This document shows positions 17,547 to 25,222 of a stretch of DNA of 64,000 bases, piece by piece. The stretch's first letter is position 1, and each line of letters starts with the position of its first letter. Both the position numbers and the translations under genes were made by a program. This DNA comes from Roseateles oligotrophus (lineage in GTDB: Bacteria; Pseudomonadota; Gammaproteobacteria; Burkholderiales; Burkholderiaceae_C): NCBI RefSeq assembly GCF_025717515.1, contig NZ_JAJIRN010000003.1, positions 1-64,000 of the forward strand, given 5' to 3'. The notes beneath the pieces are model-generated. The model was not told the origin of the DNA, ran no database searches, and worked only from the letters and a program-made list of their open reading frames with translations.

Positions 17547-17666
17547 CGAGAGTGTTCTGTTTAACCCCTATTCTACCGGCGGAGCTGTTTGCGATCACCT
17601 GCCCAAGAGCTAGAGCTCTCATTGTGGAGCGTTGCTTAAGCAGTTGTTGCGGCTCGCCCTCAACGG

Positions 17667-18106
17667 TCACTTACAGTGACTTTTGCCGGAGCCGGAACAA
17701 GGTGCTACAACCTGCCAGAACAACTTGTCCAAGGCGAAGTCAACACTGGTCTCGCAGCTCCAGATAGTCAGGCCTCTCCAACCGAGAGCGGTCAGGGCTT
17801 CTGCCGTGCTTGTGTTACGAATTGTGTTGGCGGCGAATTTCCTGTTCCAAAATCCGCGTTCGACTTCGGCTGAGTCGCATAGCGACAGCCTGGGTGTCGA
17901 TGCCAGCAACAGCCATGGACGAAAATTGCGGTCCGACATTTGGGCATTACGAGGTCAGGCTTTCCTGGTAGGCCCGTGGCATGAAGCCTGAACCTGAATC
18001 CTGCAGCCCATAGGTATCGACGGACAAGTAACTCAGGCTTGGTGTCGCAGGCACGGATTCCAGCCATCATCCGGGAGCGGGTCTCTTTGTCGACGATGTC
18101 CGCCAT
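17667..18106 (-). pseudogene. vsr: very short patch repair endonuclease, single-base frameshift
   Basis: Vsr nicks DNA 5' of the T in T:G mismatches created by deamination of 5-methylcytosine, and is usually encoded beside a C5 methyltransferase. The first 85 residues are canonical (DTKPELLVRRYLWAAGFRFR, the GKPDLV aspartate, FVHGCCWHRH). The frame then breaks in an A4 tract at 17849-17852 (T4 on the coding strand). Adding one base restores FWNRKFAANTIRN and ALGWRGLTIWSCET, and the protein runs to about 17667. It is therefore a one-base deletion, or a sequencing error in a homopolymer, in an otherwise complete 145-residue gene. The start lies 15 bases after the HNH stop. Confidence 0.8.
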
Positions 18107-18121
18107 AGTGCGGGTTTGCGT

Positions 18122-19102
18122 TCAATGGTCGAATTGCAGTTGATTGCCGGAAGCAGTGAGCAACCGCTCCAATCGCCACTCCAGAGCCTCCCGTTTCGGA
18201 TACATCCGAGCGTCAACTGGAAGCAAGAGTCTGTGGCCCTGCAGGTCGACCAACATCCGGTAATCAGGTATCCGATGATCAAGGAGTCTGCTCACATGCC
18301 ACAGGTAGTCAGGCCCAGGCGCGATCAGGTTTTGGTCCATCGCCCAGTGCATATTGGGCGTTAGCGCCAAGCCGTTGCGAGGGTCGTCATCCTGCCCTTC
18401 GCTGAAAGGGTGGATATGCGCCGCCTCGACCAACGCCGTGCCATCTTCCAGCAGCAAACGGACTCCGGTGGCCGCGCATCGATAGTCATATAGCTGAGTC
18501 ACCACGCGACGGAATGCAGGGTCACGGATACAGGCGGGAGGCGCGGGCGAGCGGGCTACCAATTCGGGCTCCATACGTAACTGACGCTCATAACGGCTGA
18601 TGTCGCCGCAGCGGGCGGCGATCGATTTGAGTTCGTTCAGCCCGCGGTCGAACCAGGCTGTCGACAGGGCGTCGGCCAAACACTCGATGTTTGCGGGCAG
18701 GCGCAATAGTTCGAACAACTCTTGATCCAGATATGCATATGCAATGTTGTCGGTAATGGCGGAGGAGCTGCGCGCCGAGGCCATTGCCTCAATCACGCTT
18801 TCGCGCCCCGGCAGAGCTTGCAAATGCCAGAAGGCCGCGGCACCGTTGCGTAGTCTGCCCGTCAAATGGAAAAACGGGAAAAACGGATTGGCGTGATCAG
18901 CAGGTCCTGCCACTGCCTTGAAATAGCTGGCATAGCGCTCAAGCAAGGGCGGAGCAAAGATAATTCGGTTCTCCGTGAGGGCGCCGCTGCGCGCCAGGTC
19001 CAGCATTGCCAGCAGCATGCAAATCTTGTGAGGACTGGCGCGACCTTGCTGGAGGTTGACCTTCAATAGAGCGGTCTTCTCACAGTAGCTTTGAATTGTC
19101 AT
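18122..19102 (-). CDS. HNH endonuclease with ScoMcrA-like sulfur-binding-type N-terminal domain
   Basis: The 326-residue protein has a C-terminal HNH nuclease domain: a cysteine in YDYRCAATG (residues 205-213), the catalytic histidine segment AAHIHPFSEG (227-236), N243 in PRNGLAL, and H252 in MHWAMDQN. The N-terminal 100 residues (PHKICMLLAMLDL, NRIIF, a late PFFHL and FWHL) resemble the DNA phosphorothioate-binding domain of ScoMcrA-type type IV restriction enzymes; this is a pattern match only. If correct, it would cleave modified incoming DNA. It overlaps the HIT gene (ATGA) and is followed 15 bases later by vsr, so it belongs to the same minus-strand operon. Confidence 0.8.
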   Translation of the reverse strand: MTIQSYCEKTALLKVNLQQGRASPHKICMLLAMLDLARSGALTENRIIFAPPLLERYASYFKAVAGPADHANPFFPFFHLTGRLRNGAAAFWHLQALPGRESVIEAMASARSSSAITDNIAYAYLDQELFELLRLPANIECLADALSTAWFDRGLNELKSIAARCGDISRYERQLRMEPELVARSPAPPACIRDPAFRRVVTQLYDYRCAATGVRLLLEDGTALVEAAHIHPFSEGQDDDPRNGLALTPNMHWAMDQNLIAPGPDYLWHVSRLLDHRIPDYRMLVDLQGHRLLLPVDARMYPKREALEWRLERLLTASGNQLQFDH

Positions 19103-19485
19103 AACCAGTATTTCGCTTTGTCAGGCAAGACCCAGCGGATGCCGCCTCTGGGGTCAATGCAATCACCGGCATATCGCGGAATCAAGTGGATGTGAACATG
19201 AGGAACGGTCTGGCCCGCAGCGGGGCCATCGTTAAAGCCAACGTTGTATCCGCTTGGGCAATACTGCTCATCCAACTCGAGTTTGGCGTCTTCCACCAGA
19301 GTCATCAAGTCCAGGCGCTCGCCTGAGGTTAGTTCAAAGAAAGATCCGACATGGCGCCGGCTCACGATCAAGCTGTGACCGAGCGCGACGGGAAATGCGT
19401 CGCGAATGACAACACCATGTGCGTTCTCCTTCACCATGCGACTAGAAGCTAACTGGCAAAACGGACAGGATGTGGTTTCGGGCAT
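19099..19485 (-). CDS. HIT-family hydrolase
   Basis: This 128-residue protein has a CPFC start and the histidine triad HVHIHL near residue 106, followed by IPRYAGD. HIT proteins hydrolyse phosphorus-nitrogen or phosphoanhydride bonds in adenylylated or dinucleotide substrates. The start at 19485 (MPETTSCPFC) is preferred because the upstream in-frame extension is low quality and family members begin here. The stop overlaps the HNH start, indicating co-transcription. A housekeeping role is possible, but the tight coupling to a nuclease in a defence island is notable. Confidence 0.88.
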   Translation of the reverse strand: MPETTSCPFCQLASSRMVKENAHGVVIRDAFPVALGHSLIVSRRHVGSFFELTSGERLDLMTLVEDAKLELDEQYCPSGYNVGFNDGPAAGQTVPHVHIHLIPRYAGDCIDPRGGIRWVLPDKAKYWL

Positions 19486-19621
19486 GGTTCGATCGTAGCA
19501 ATGGATAGGGATGCTTTTGCTTCCGTGTCGATTGCGGGTCAGTTGACCAGTTGAAATTTGCGTTAACTGCAATAGCTCCGGCAAGCGGGCGCAAGCCAAG
19601 TACCGTGGAGTCCATTTTGAA

Positions 19622-20467
19622 TCACGGCTCCACCAACAACGCCGCTATCCCCTCCAGTCCCGCCAGCGCTCCCAAAGGCAAACTAACGTCCAAGCCAGTC
19701 GGCACCGCAGCCTCGGCCGGGTTGATGCGAATCAGCCGCCCGCCCATTTCGTGAATGACCCGGTGACTGAAGTGGCGCACTGAGGGGATGGCTGTGCCGG
19801 CGCCAAGCTCTATCACCAGCGGACGCGATGCCGAGCCAAGACCGACCAACCAGGCGTCTTGCCTGGTGGCTTGACCGGCAGTGCGCTGCTCCAGCCAGCC
19901 CCAATCGCCGAACATCAGGATGTTCGGACGCGCCAGGCCGCCGCATCTCGGGCAGGTAGGTGGTTCGCTTAGCAGCCGGCATCTGGCCTCGTCCACTTCC
20001 GGATGGAAGTCATTTGCCGGCCAGATGTGTTCGCAACAGGGCTCTAGGCATTGCAGATGGTGGATGGAGCCATGGCATTCTTGTACGGACTCGGCCGCCA
20101 AGCCTGCCTTCTGAAACTGCCCGTCGACATTGCTGGTGAAGACGGTGTAGCCCTGCAGCATCTGCTCGCCCCAGGACTTCAGCAAGTCGAAGCCGGCGTG
20201 CGGGACGGTACTGCGGTAGAGCGCTAGGCGGTGGCCGTAGAAGCCCCAGGCTATTTCGGATTCGATCTTGAAACTTGCCGGGGAGGCGATGCTTTGGAAG
20301 TCGAGCCCGGCTTGGCGCAGCGCTGGGTAGGCGCGCCAGAAACCCTCTTTGCCTCGAAAGTCGGGCAGGCCGGAGTCGATGCCCATGCCGGCACCCGCCG
20401 CGATGATCAGCGCGTCGGCCTGCTCGATCAAGTCGGCTGCTTGTTCCAGTGCGGTGTGAATGCCCAT
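19622..20467 (-). CDS. Sir2-family NAD-dependent deacylase (sirtuin)
   Basis: The 281-residue protein has the sirtuin NAD site GAGMGIDSGLPDFRG (25-39), the TSNVDGQF motif, the catalytic histidine in ECHGSIHHLQC, and two zinc cysteine pairs (one in the CLEPC region, one CPRCGG). The closing Rossmann segment VIELGAGTAIPSVR replaces the usual GTS-type motif. Sirtuins remove acyl groups from lysines using NAD; some bacterial Sir2 domains deplete NAD in defence. This one has the stand-alone deacylase layout with a zinc ribbon. The ATG at 20467 is preferred; an in-frame TTG at 20587 would overlap the upstream stop but adds a poor extension. Confidence 0.9.
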   Translation of the reverse strand: MGIHTALEQAADLIEQADALIIAAGAGMGIDSGLPDFRGKEGFWRAYPALRQAGLDFQSIASPASFKIESEIAWGFYGHRLALYRSTVPHAGFDLLKSWGEQMLQGYTVFTSNVDGQFQKAGLAAESVQECHGSIHHLQCLEPCCEHIWPANDFHPEVDEARCRLLSEPPTCPRCGGLARPNILMFGDWGWLEQRTAGQATRQDAWLVGLGSASRPLVIELGAGTAIPSVRHFSHRVIHEMGGRLIRINPAEAAVPTGLDVSLPLGALAGLEGIAALLVEP

Positions 20468-20583
20468 GCTTGTGCCTTGGCTTGTTGCGGTCAATCGCTT
20501 CTCCGGCGGGTGTTTGTATATGAAATTCTTTTGCTTGGATTTCCGGCATTCTGGCCCAGTGGCGGGCCGACCTTGCCTGTCGG

Positions 20584-20967
20584 TCAACGGCGTTGGACTG
20601 CTTGGGCAGCCTGCGCCGCAGTGAACTCAGCGAGCGGCTTGTTCCATGCTTCGAAGGGGAATGCTTTGCGCACTGTTTCCCGGAAATCAACGCTGGCCAG
20701 GGTTTCATAGGTCACGTCTTTGCGGACGCAGTCGAGCCGCATGCCGCCGACCAAGGCCTCGGCGCGCGGGAAGATGTCGAGCAAGCGGGTGATCAGGTAC
20801 AGTCCAACCCGCATCTGGAGATGGGCCGACGCCCACGCCAACCTGCCCTCCCGGGCAAGGTGGATCGCGCAAGCGGATGTGGCCTCGTTGGGGGCAAAGA
20901 TACGGGAGCTGCGTCGGCCCTCCCAAATGTCTTTTTCGGGGGGCTTTGTTTTGTTCGAATCAGTCAT
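20584..20967 (-). CDS. hypothetical protein upstream of the sirtuin
   Basis: The 127-residue protein has no recognised domain. It reads as mostly helical (LHLAREGRLAWASAHLQMRV-like central region, then ETVRKAFPFEAW), with a charged N-terminus and alanine/glutamine-rich end. No signal peptide or membrane segment is visible. It lies 117 bases upstream of the sirtuin start on the same strand and may be co-transcribed. Its 5' end overlaps the start region of the divergent DUF3293 gene if that gene begins at 20927. Confidence 0.5.
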   Translation of the reverse strand: MTDSNKTKPPEKDIWEGRRSSRIFAPNEATSACAIHLAREGRLAWASAHLQMRVGLYLITRLLDIFPRAEALVGGMRLDCVRKDVTYETLASVDFRETVRKAFPFEAWNKPLAEFTAAQAAQAVQRR

Positions 20968-21376
20968 TGACAGCGGTCTCGTGCAGGCCTACCTGGAAAC
21001 CGAATACAAGGTGCATGGCGACCAGCCCTTCATGCTGAAAGTGGAGGAGGCCAGTCCGGCACTGGCCGCCGCACACAAGCGTTACGGCGTGAATTGCAGT
21101 GCTTACGTCACCGCGTGGAATCCGCTCGGTGTAGACCAAGAGATTGGTGTCAACACCCAGCGCAATGCCGAGCTATCCGCAGAGCTTCGCACGCGCAGCC
21201 TCGCCAGCATCGAAGGGCTTGGCCAGCATCCGTCGAACCAGCAGCCCGGCGAGGCGAGCTATCTGATCTTTGGATTGACCTTGGAAGCCGCCAAGACGCT
21301 GGGCACAAGGTGGGCACAGAACGCCATCATCTGGAGCGGTGCCGACGCGGTGCCGCAGTTGATCTTGTTGCGCTGA
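20927..21376 (+). CDS. DUF3293-family protein
   Basis: The 149-residue product matches the DUF3293 pattern: a YLETEYKVHG start, an AYVTAWNPLG motif near residue 66 followed by the conserved asparagine (NTQRNAEL), then a GEASYLIFGL strand and a closing QNAIIW. The function of the family is unknown. The start is uncertain: ATG at 20927 overlaps the divergent hypothetical gene by 41 bases, while GTG at 20981 avoids the overlap and still retains the conserved domain. The longer in-frame extension upstream is a shadow of the minus-strand gene. Confidence 0.75.
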   Translation: MSFSGGFVLFESVIDSGLVQAYLETEYKVHGDQPFMLKVEEASPALAAAHKRYGVNCSAYVTAWNPLGVDQEIGVNTQRNAELSAELRTRSLASIEGLGQHPSNQQPGEASYLIFGLTLEAAKTLGTRWAQNAIIWSGADAVPQLILLR

Positions 21377-21388
21377 ACTGGGGGCCGC

Positions 21389-22192
21389 TTGAATAGCTTC
21401 CCTGCAGCGTCTTTTCCGCCCTGGGTGGTTCTGCATCTGCCGCACGATTCAGTCGAGATTCCCGCTGAAGTGCGTGGTCAGTTCTTGCTGGACGACCGTG
21501 AACTGGCGGCCGAATTGACCCGCATGACTGATCACCGGACCTTGAGCCTGTTTGCGGGTCAAGAGGCATCAACTTCAGCAGCAGCGATTGTCCGCGCGAC
21601 TGTCAGCCGACTCGTGGTGGACGTGGAACGCTTTGAAGATGACGAGTTTGAAGCCATGGCGGCCCGGGGCATGGGCGCGATCTACACGTTCAAATCAGAT
21701 TTGAAGCCACTACGGCGATCATTGAATGCCGGTGAACGGGAGGCCTTGATGGCGGCCTATTACCGACCCCACCATGCCCAGCTTGAGGCAGCCGTTTCAG
21801 CAGCCCTCGAAGGTCACGCCCGCTGCCTCGTGATTGATTGCCACAGCTTCCCGAGTGTGGCCTTGCCATACGAACTCGCAGACCCGAGAGCCTCCAGACC
21901 GGACATCTGCATTGGCAGCGATGAATTCCATACAGGAACGGCTTTGGCCAATGCCTTCGTTGTAGCATTCCAGCGTGAGGGCTGGAGCGTTGGCTTAAAT
22001 ACCCCATTCGCCGGTGCGTTGGTACCTAGCAGTCGTTACCGAAAAGATCCCAGGGTCAGCGCCGTGATGGTGGAGGTCAACCGGCGGCTCTACTTGCGCG
22101 AGCGGGATGCAGCGCCGCTGGCCTCTTTTGTCGACATCGGGAATCGGGTTCGACGCTGCTGCCAGGAGGCTCTTGCTACGAGCGGTCTTTAG
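21389..22192 (+). CDS. N-formylglutamate amidohydrolase-like protein
   Basis: The 267-residue protein shows the N-formylglutamate amidohydrolase fold signatures: LHLPHDS near the N-terminus, DVERFEDDEFE, the metal-site-like CLVIDCHSFPS in the middle, RPDICIGSDEFHT, and VMVEVNRRLYL near the end. HutG-type enzymes release glutamate from N-formylglutamate in histidine degradation. No other hut genes are nearby, so the substrate is open. The TTG start lies 12 bases after the DUF3293 stop, suggesting one transcript. Confidence 0.82.
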   Translation: MNSFPAASFPPWVVLHLPHDSVEIPAEVRGQFLLDDRELAAELTRMTDHRTLSLFAGQEASTSAAAIVRATVSRLVVDVERFEDDEFEAMAARGMGAIYTFKSDLKPLRRSLNAGEREALMAAYYRPHHAQLEAAVSAALEGHARCLVIDCHSFPSVALPYELADPRASRPDICIGSDEFHTGTALANAFVVAFQREGWSVGLNTPFAGALVPSSRYRKDPRVSAVMVEVNRRLYLRERDAAPLASFVDIGNRVRRCCQEALATSGL

Positions 22193-22300
22193 GAAGTGAA
22201 GGTCACTCTACTTGCGGATCTGCGCTCAAGACGGCCATCTGTTCCGATTCAAGGTGTCCACCCATTTCGATGTTGTTAGGCCAGTCGAAAGTAGGCGCTG

Positions 22301-22897
22301 GTGATTTGGGGACTCTGGTTGTCATGCTCAATCAGTGCGGCCTGCTCGACGACAGGTGCCGAAGGGCGATTTAGTGACGTTGAATGCGATCATGAACACT
22401 GTTTTTGGGTGGGGGAGGTCGGAATGGTGGGTAGCGGAAAATGGGATACCGAATCCGTCAAATGGGCTGAAGCGCAGGGGAAGCTGCCTGGAAACAGGCG
22501 CCTGTTCGCATCACCTTGCGGTGTGAGTGTTCTTGTGCATGGCTTGGGGATCGAAGCCACGCTTCTTTTGATGCATCACAACCATTTGCATGACGCGGTC
22601 GCCTACACGCTGGTCAACGAGGACCTAGCCAAGGCCGATCCGCGATGTCTGGCTGATTTTTTCACCCACTATGGGTTGATGAATCAGTTGGCCGGGCTGT
22701 TACAAGATGCACCAGAGGCATGTGCTTATGTCCTCCAGCACTTTGACTTTGAAAAGGTGTCATTGATATGCTTCGGTGGCGTTGACCGCCCTCGTCTCTA
22801 TAACGACATGGCAAAAGCCATCGCTATTGCTAGGTCGTGCCTTGCCGCCCGCGCAGCACGCCTGGCCCTAGATAACTGCAGCGGCGAAGCTGACTGA
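22301..22897 (+). CDS. hypothetical protein
   Basis: This frame of up to 198 residues is not recognised. The N-terminal part before MVGSGKW (residue 42, position 22424) is cysteine-rich and may not be translated. The rest reads as a plausible globular, helical protein (LADFFTHYGLMNQLAGLLQD, then YNDMAKAIAIARSC). The 267 bases after it contain a short GGAG/CTCC hairpin and nothing else I can identify. Confidence 0.4.
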   Translation: MIWGLWLSCSISAACSTTGAEGRFSDVECDHEHCFWVGEVGMVGSGKWDTESVKWAEAQGKLPGNRRLFASPCGVSVLVHGLGIEATLLLMHHNHLHDAVAYTLVNEDLAKADPRCLADFFTHYGLMNQLAGLLQDAPEACAYVLQHFDFEKVSLICFGGVDRPRLYNDMAKAIAIARSCLAARAARLALDNCSGEAD

Positions 22898-23164
22898 ACC
22901 AATCTGCGTGCGACTTGACTGGAGGAGTTAGGACTCCGGCAATTGCCCAAGCCCGCGCGAGTCATGGCAAAGCCGGGCCAGGCTAGGCTGGGCTGCTATG
23001 GACATTAGCAAATACCGCGCACAGTAATGGTTTATGGAAAGTCTTCGCTTTCCATGGCACAAGGGGCTGAGATGTACAGGCTGGAGGAGTTACTTCGTGC
23101 AATTCTTGCATCTCACAAGGCCGCTTCGTAACAACGCCGACCTTATCTCATTGCCGAATTTTGT

Positions 23165-23410
23165 TCATAGGCACGCCTCGGCAAAGAGCTCGGTCGCCGT
23201 CATTTCCATCGCGTTCGTCATTCGAAGGATCGAGACGATTCCAGGGTTCTGAGCTCCGCGCTCGATGCTGCTGAGGTATGAGCGGTCAATGGCAGCCATA
23301 TGCGCCAACTCCTCCTGAGAAATTCCGCGCTCTTTACGCGCGGCGCGAATCGCAAGTCCAAGCGCTACTAGCGCGGGATCGTTTGCATGGCGTGGCGAGG
23401 CTATTGGCAT
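23165..23410 (-). CDS. XRE-family transcriptional regulator
   Basis: The 81-residue protein is essentially one Cro/C1-type helix-turn-helix: LGLAIRAARKERGISQEEL, MAAIDRSYLSSIERG, then NPGIVSILRMTNAMEMTATEL. The start at 23410 (MPIASPRHAND) is preferred over one nine codons upstream. Such single-domain regulators often control neighbouring restriction or toxin genes. The adjacent divergent sequence is a degraded Fic locus, so it may be a leftover controller. The gene is intact. Confidence 0.8.
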   Translation of the reverse strand: MPIASPRHANDPALVALGLAIRAARKERGISQEELAHMAAIDRSYLSSIERGAQNPGIVSILRMTNAMEMTATELFAEACL

Positions 23411-23493
23411 CACGGGATGATTGCCATATGATGCCAATCACACCACGGACGATCTTCCACATTTTTTAGCGTGCGAGCACTTGTCGTCGACGC

Positions 23494-23964
23494 ATGAGTA
23501 GCGGTAAACACATGCAAGAAAGCCAAACACTCACAGAGTGCCAAGGGGAAACTCTTGTTTCGAATGAAAAAATCGCCTCGGCCGACAACCGTGAGGGTTG
23601 GCTGGCCGCGCGTTGGAGATGGTCCTGCATATTGATGGTCTGTCTTGTTCAACGCGATTTGGCCTCCGACCCTTCGGACAAGGTGCTCCTAGTAGCCCCC
23701 AACATTGCAGGCCTCCAACTCTTGGGCGAGCTGAATACCGAAATCGAGTCCATCTCAGTTCTGATCCCTCCTGAAAATGCACAAGGTTCACCGAAGGTTG
23801 AGTCTGTGCAAAAAATAGCGCCTTGGCGTAGCGCATCGCCGGACGAGATTCGAACAGCCCTTCTATGTGCTTCTGGGTGCGTGTATCTGGCCGGCGAAGC
23901 GGACTTGGAGTTGGTGGCGGATAGCGAGGCGTATTGGTCGGCGGGATGCAAGTACGGGGCATAG
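23494..23964 (+). CDS. hypothetical protein, possibly spurious
   Basis: This 156-residue open frame has no recognised domain. Its middle reads as alternating strands and helices (KVLLVAPNIAGLQLLGEL, then RTALLCASGCVYLAGEADLE), which is more protein-like than the competing minus-strand frame over the same bases. It lies between an XRE regulator and a degraded Fic locus. Its end overlaps the next remnant. Confidence 0.25.
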   Translation: MSSGKHMQESQTLTECQGETLVSNEKIASADNREGWLAARWRWSCILMVCLVQRDLASDPSDKVLLVAPNIAGLQLLGELNTEIESISVLIPPENAQGSPKVESVQKIAPWRSASPDEIRTALLCASGCVYLAGEADLELVADSEAYWSAGCKYGA

Positions 23965-24245
23965 CCATCGTGACCTGCCTTACTGGCGGCGTCGACGAGC
24001 TCCCAAAGAACGGTGTTGCCGACTTCATTCGTCGACTGGCAGAAGTGAATCAGGTTGCTTACAAGCGAACTCGCCTTGACGACTGGGCTGAAGCGGTCAA
24101 CTAGGCCGCCGGAGACGATGTGAAGCTTGATGCGACCGAGAACCTGTTGGTCGCTCTCGCCAAGAAGCACGTCATCACCGGTCGCCAAGCAATGCGCCTT
24201 CTGAACAATTGCATGGAGGAGGCAGAGAGTGGTCGACCCGTTTAA
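23946..24245 (+). pseudogene. small gene upstream of fic, probable antitoxin, nonsense mutation
   Basis: The frame reads GIAIVTCLTGGVDELPKNG through KRTRLDDWAEAVN, hits TAG at 24102-24104, and continues in frame (LDATENLLVALAKKHVITGR, then AMRLLNNCMEEA) to TAA at 24243. The continuity suggests one gene with an in-frame stop, or two small genes. Its position overlapping the start of a Fic-type gene is where an antitoxin is normally encoded, but I see no clear inhibitory motif. Confidence 0.4.
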
Positions 24246-24400
24246 CGACTTCCAGACCTCCGGCTATGTCCGCAACTCTGAAGCTCAAAAAGACCCGAGA
24301 AAGATCCGTCGCTCCGAGTTTGTTGCCTTTCAGTATCGCCTTGAAGAGGCACTCGAACAGTTAGGGCATCGTAGAAGCGCCTTAACCTATGGCGCCTATC
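24229..24400 (+). pseudogene. truncated Fic/Doc-family toxin, N-terminal fragment
   Basis: From a GTG start the protein reads VDPFNDFQTSGYVRN, EAQKDPRKIRRSE and FQYRLEEALEQLGHRR, the characteristic N-terminus of Fic-domain AMP-transferases (VDPFxDFxTxGYLRNxxxxKDP). At about position 24390 the similarity ends and the frame runs into unrelated sequence to 24576. The catalytic HPFxxGNGR motif is absent. This is therefore a deleted toxin whose 3' part was lost. Confidence 0.6.
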
Positions 24401-24494
24401 CGCGCGTTCAAGCTCCGAGCAATTTACGCTGCGCAACCATGTCAACACGTCGCGCGGGGAATGCCCTCAGTGATGAAGCGATTTCGTCACCAAT

Positions 24495-24698
24495 TCAAAA
24501 GCCTTGCATGAGCTTCTCGATGTCGTCATGCTTCCAAGCCACTGTGCGCTTACCGATTCGAACGGGCTTTGGATAAAGCCCTGTCTGCATGCCACTGTAA
24601 AAGGACGATCGCGAAACAGGGATCAATTGAAGTACGTCGTTGATCCGGAGCAACGGGGCGGGGCGGGATTTGGTGTATTGGCGCTGCGTCTGACTCAT
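24495..24698 (-). CDS. AlpA-family phage/island regulatory protein
   Basis: The 67-residue protein has the MerR-like helix-turn-helix of AlpA regulators: LLRINDVLQLIPVSRSSFYS, then GLYPKPVRIGKRTVAWKHDD and IEKL. AlpA controls excision of the cryptic prophage CP4-57 in E. coli, and relatives sit at the ends of integrated islands near integrase genes. The start at 24698 (MSQTQRQYTK) gives the family length. No integrase is next to it, which fits an eroded island end. Confidence 0.82.
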   Translation of the reverse strand: MSQTQRQYTKSRPAPLLRINDVLQLIPVSRSSFYSGMQTGLYPKPVRIGKRTVAWKHDDIEKLMQGF

Positions 24699-25097
24699 GT
24701 AAATGCTCTCCTGGGTTTGCCCAACTACACATTGCAGTTCTTCGGTGCTGAATTGCGGCCGGAGAATCTTGGGTTGAGAGTATTCTTTCGAAAAATTGAC
24801 CTCTTGTGGGCCGCTGGACCGAGTTAGCACCCAGTTCATTTTTGCGTTTTCAAAGCGCTCCTTGCTGCGTCAGATTTCGTTCGTTTCGATGGTTTCGTCT
24901 GTGTGCGTGCAGAAGGTCCTGAGACGCGCTGCTTGCGCTCCGCAGGCTCTGCTTTGCAGTCCCTCAAAAGGCCGATAAACTGCTTTCACGACCGGCTTTT
25001 GGAACAGAGGGTGACTCTTGCAGTGACTTTTCTGTGGGGAATCGGATCTGTAGATGTAGAGCGGCTTTCTCGGGGTTGTTTGTTCCGCCCCAGGCCA

Positions 25098-25140
25098 CCA
25101 AACGCAAATGGCTCCCCTTGTGGGAGCCATTTTCGTTTGG
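25098..25140. terminator. 19-bp stem-loop, possible terminator
   Basis: CCAAACGCAAATGGCTCCC (25098-25116) pairs with 25122-25140 with one mismatch around the five-base loop CTTGT. The stem contains T-rich sequence on its 3' side (ATTTTCGTTTGG) rather than a clean T-run after it. It may act as a bidirectional terminator or be part of a recombination site. Confidence 0.55.
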
Positions 25141-25184
25141 GGGTTTGACAGGTGGATGAGAGCCAACGATGTGGTTCGCTCTTT

Positions 25185-25222
25185 GACAGCCAGTGGCTGT
25201 CACAGGACATCGCGCAGCGATG
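25185..25222. repeat. two adjacent short palindromes
   Basis: GACAGCC-AGT-GGCTGTC (25185-25201) and CATCGC-GCA-GCGATG (25208-25222) are perfect inverted repeats six bases apart. They lie upstream of no identified gene and may be protein-binding or att-core flanking sites. Confidence 0.35.

Noticed and set aside
25050-25105. Possible tRNA or tmRNA 3' end (CCACCA at 25096-25101)
   Set aside because: No acceptor stem, D-arm or standard T-loop could be assembled from the preceding sequence.
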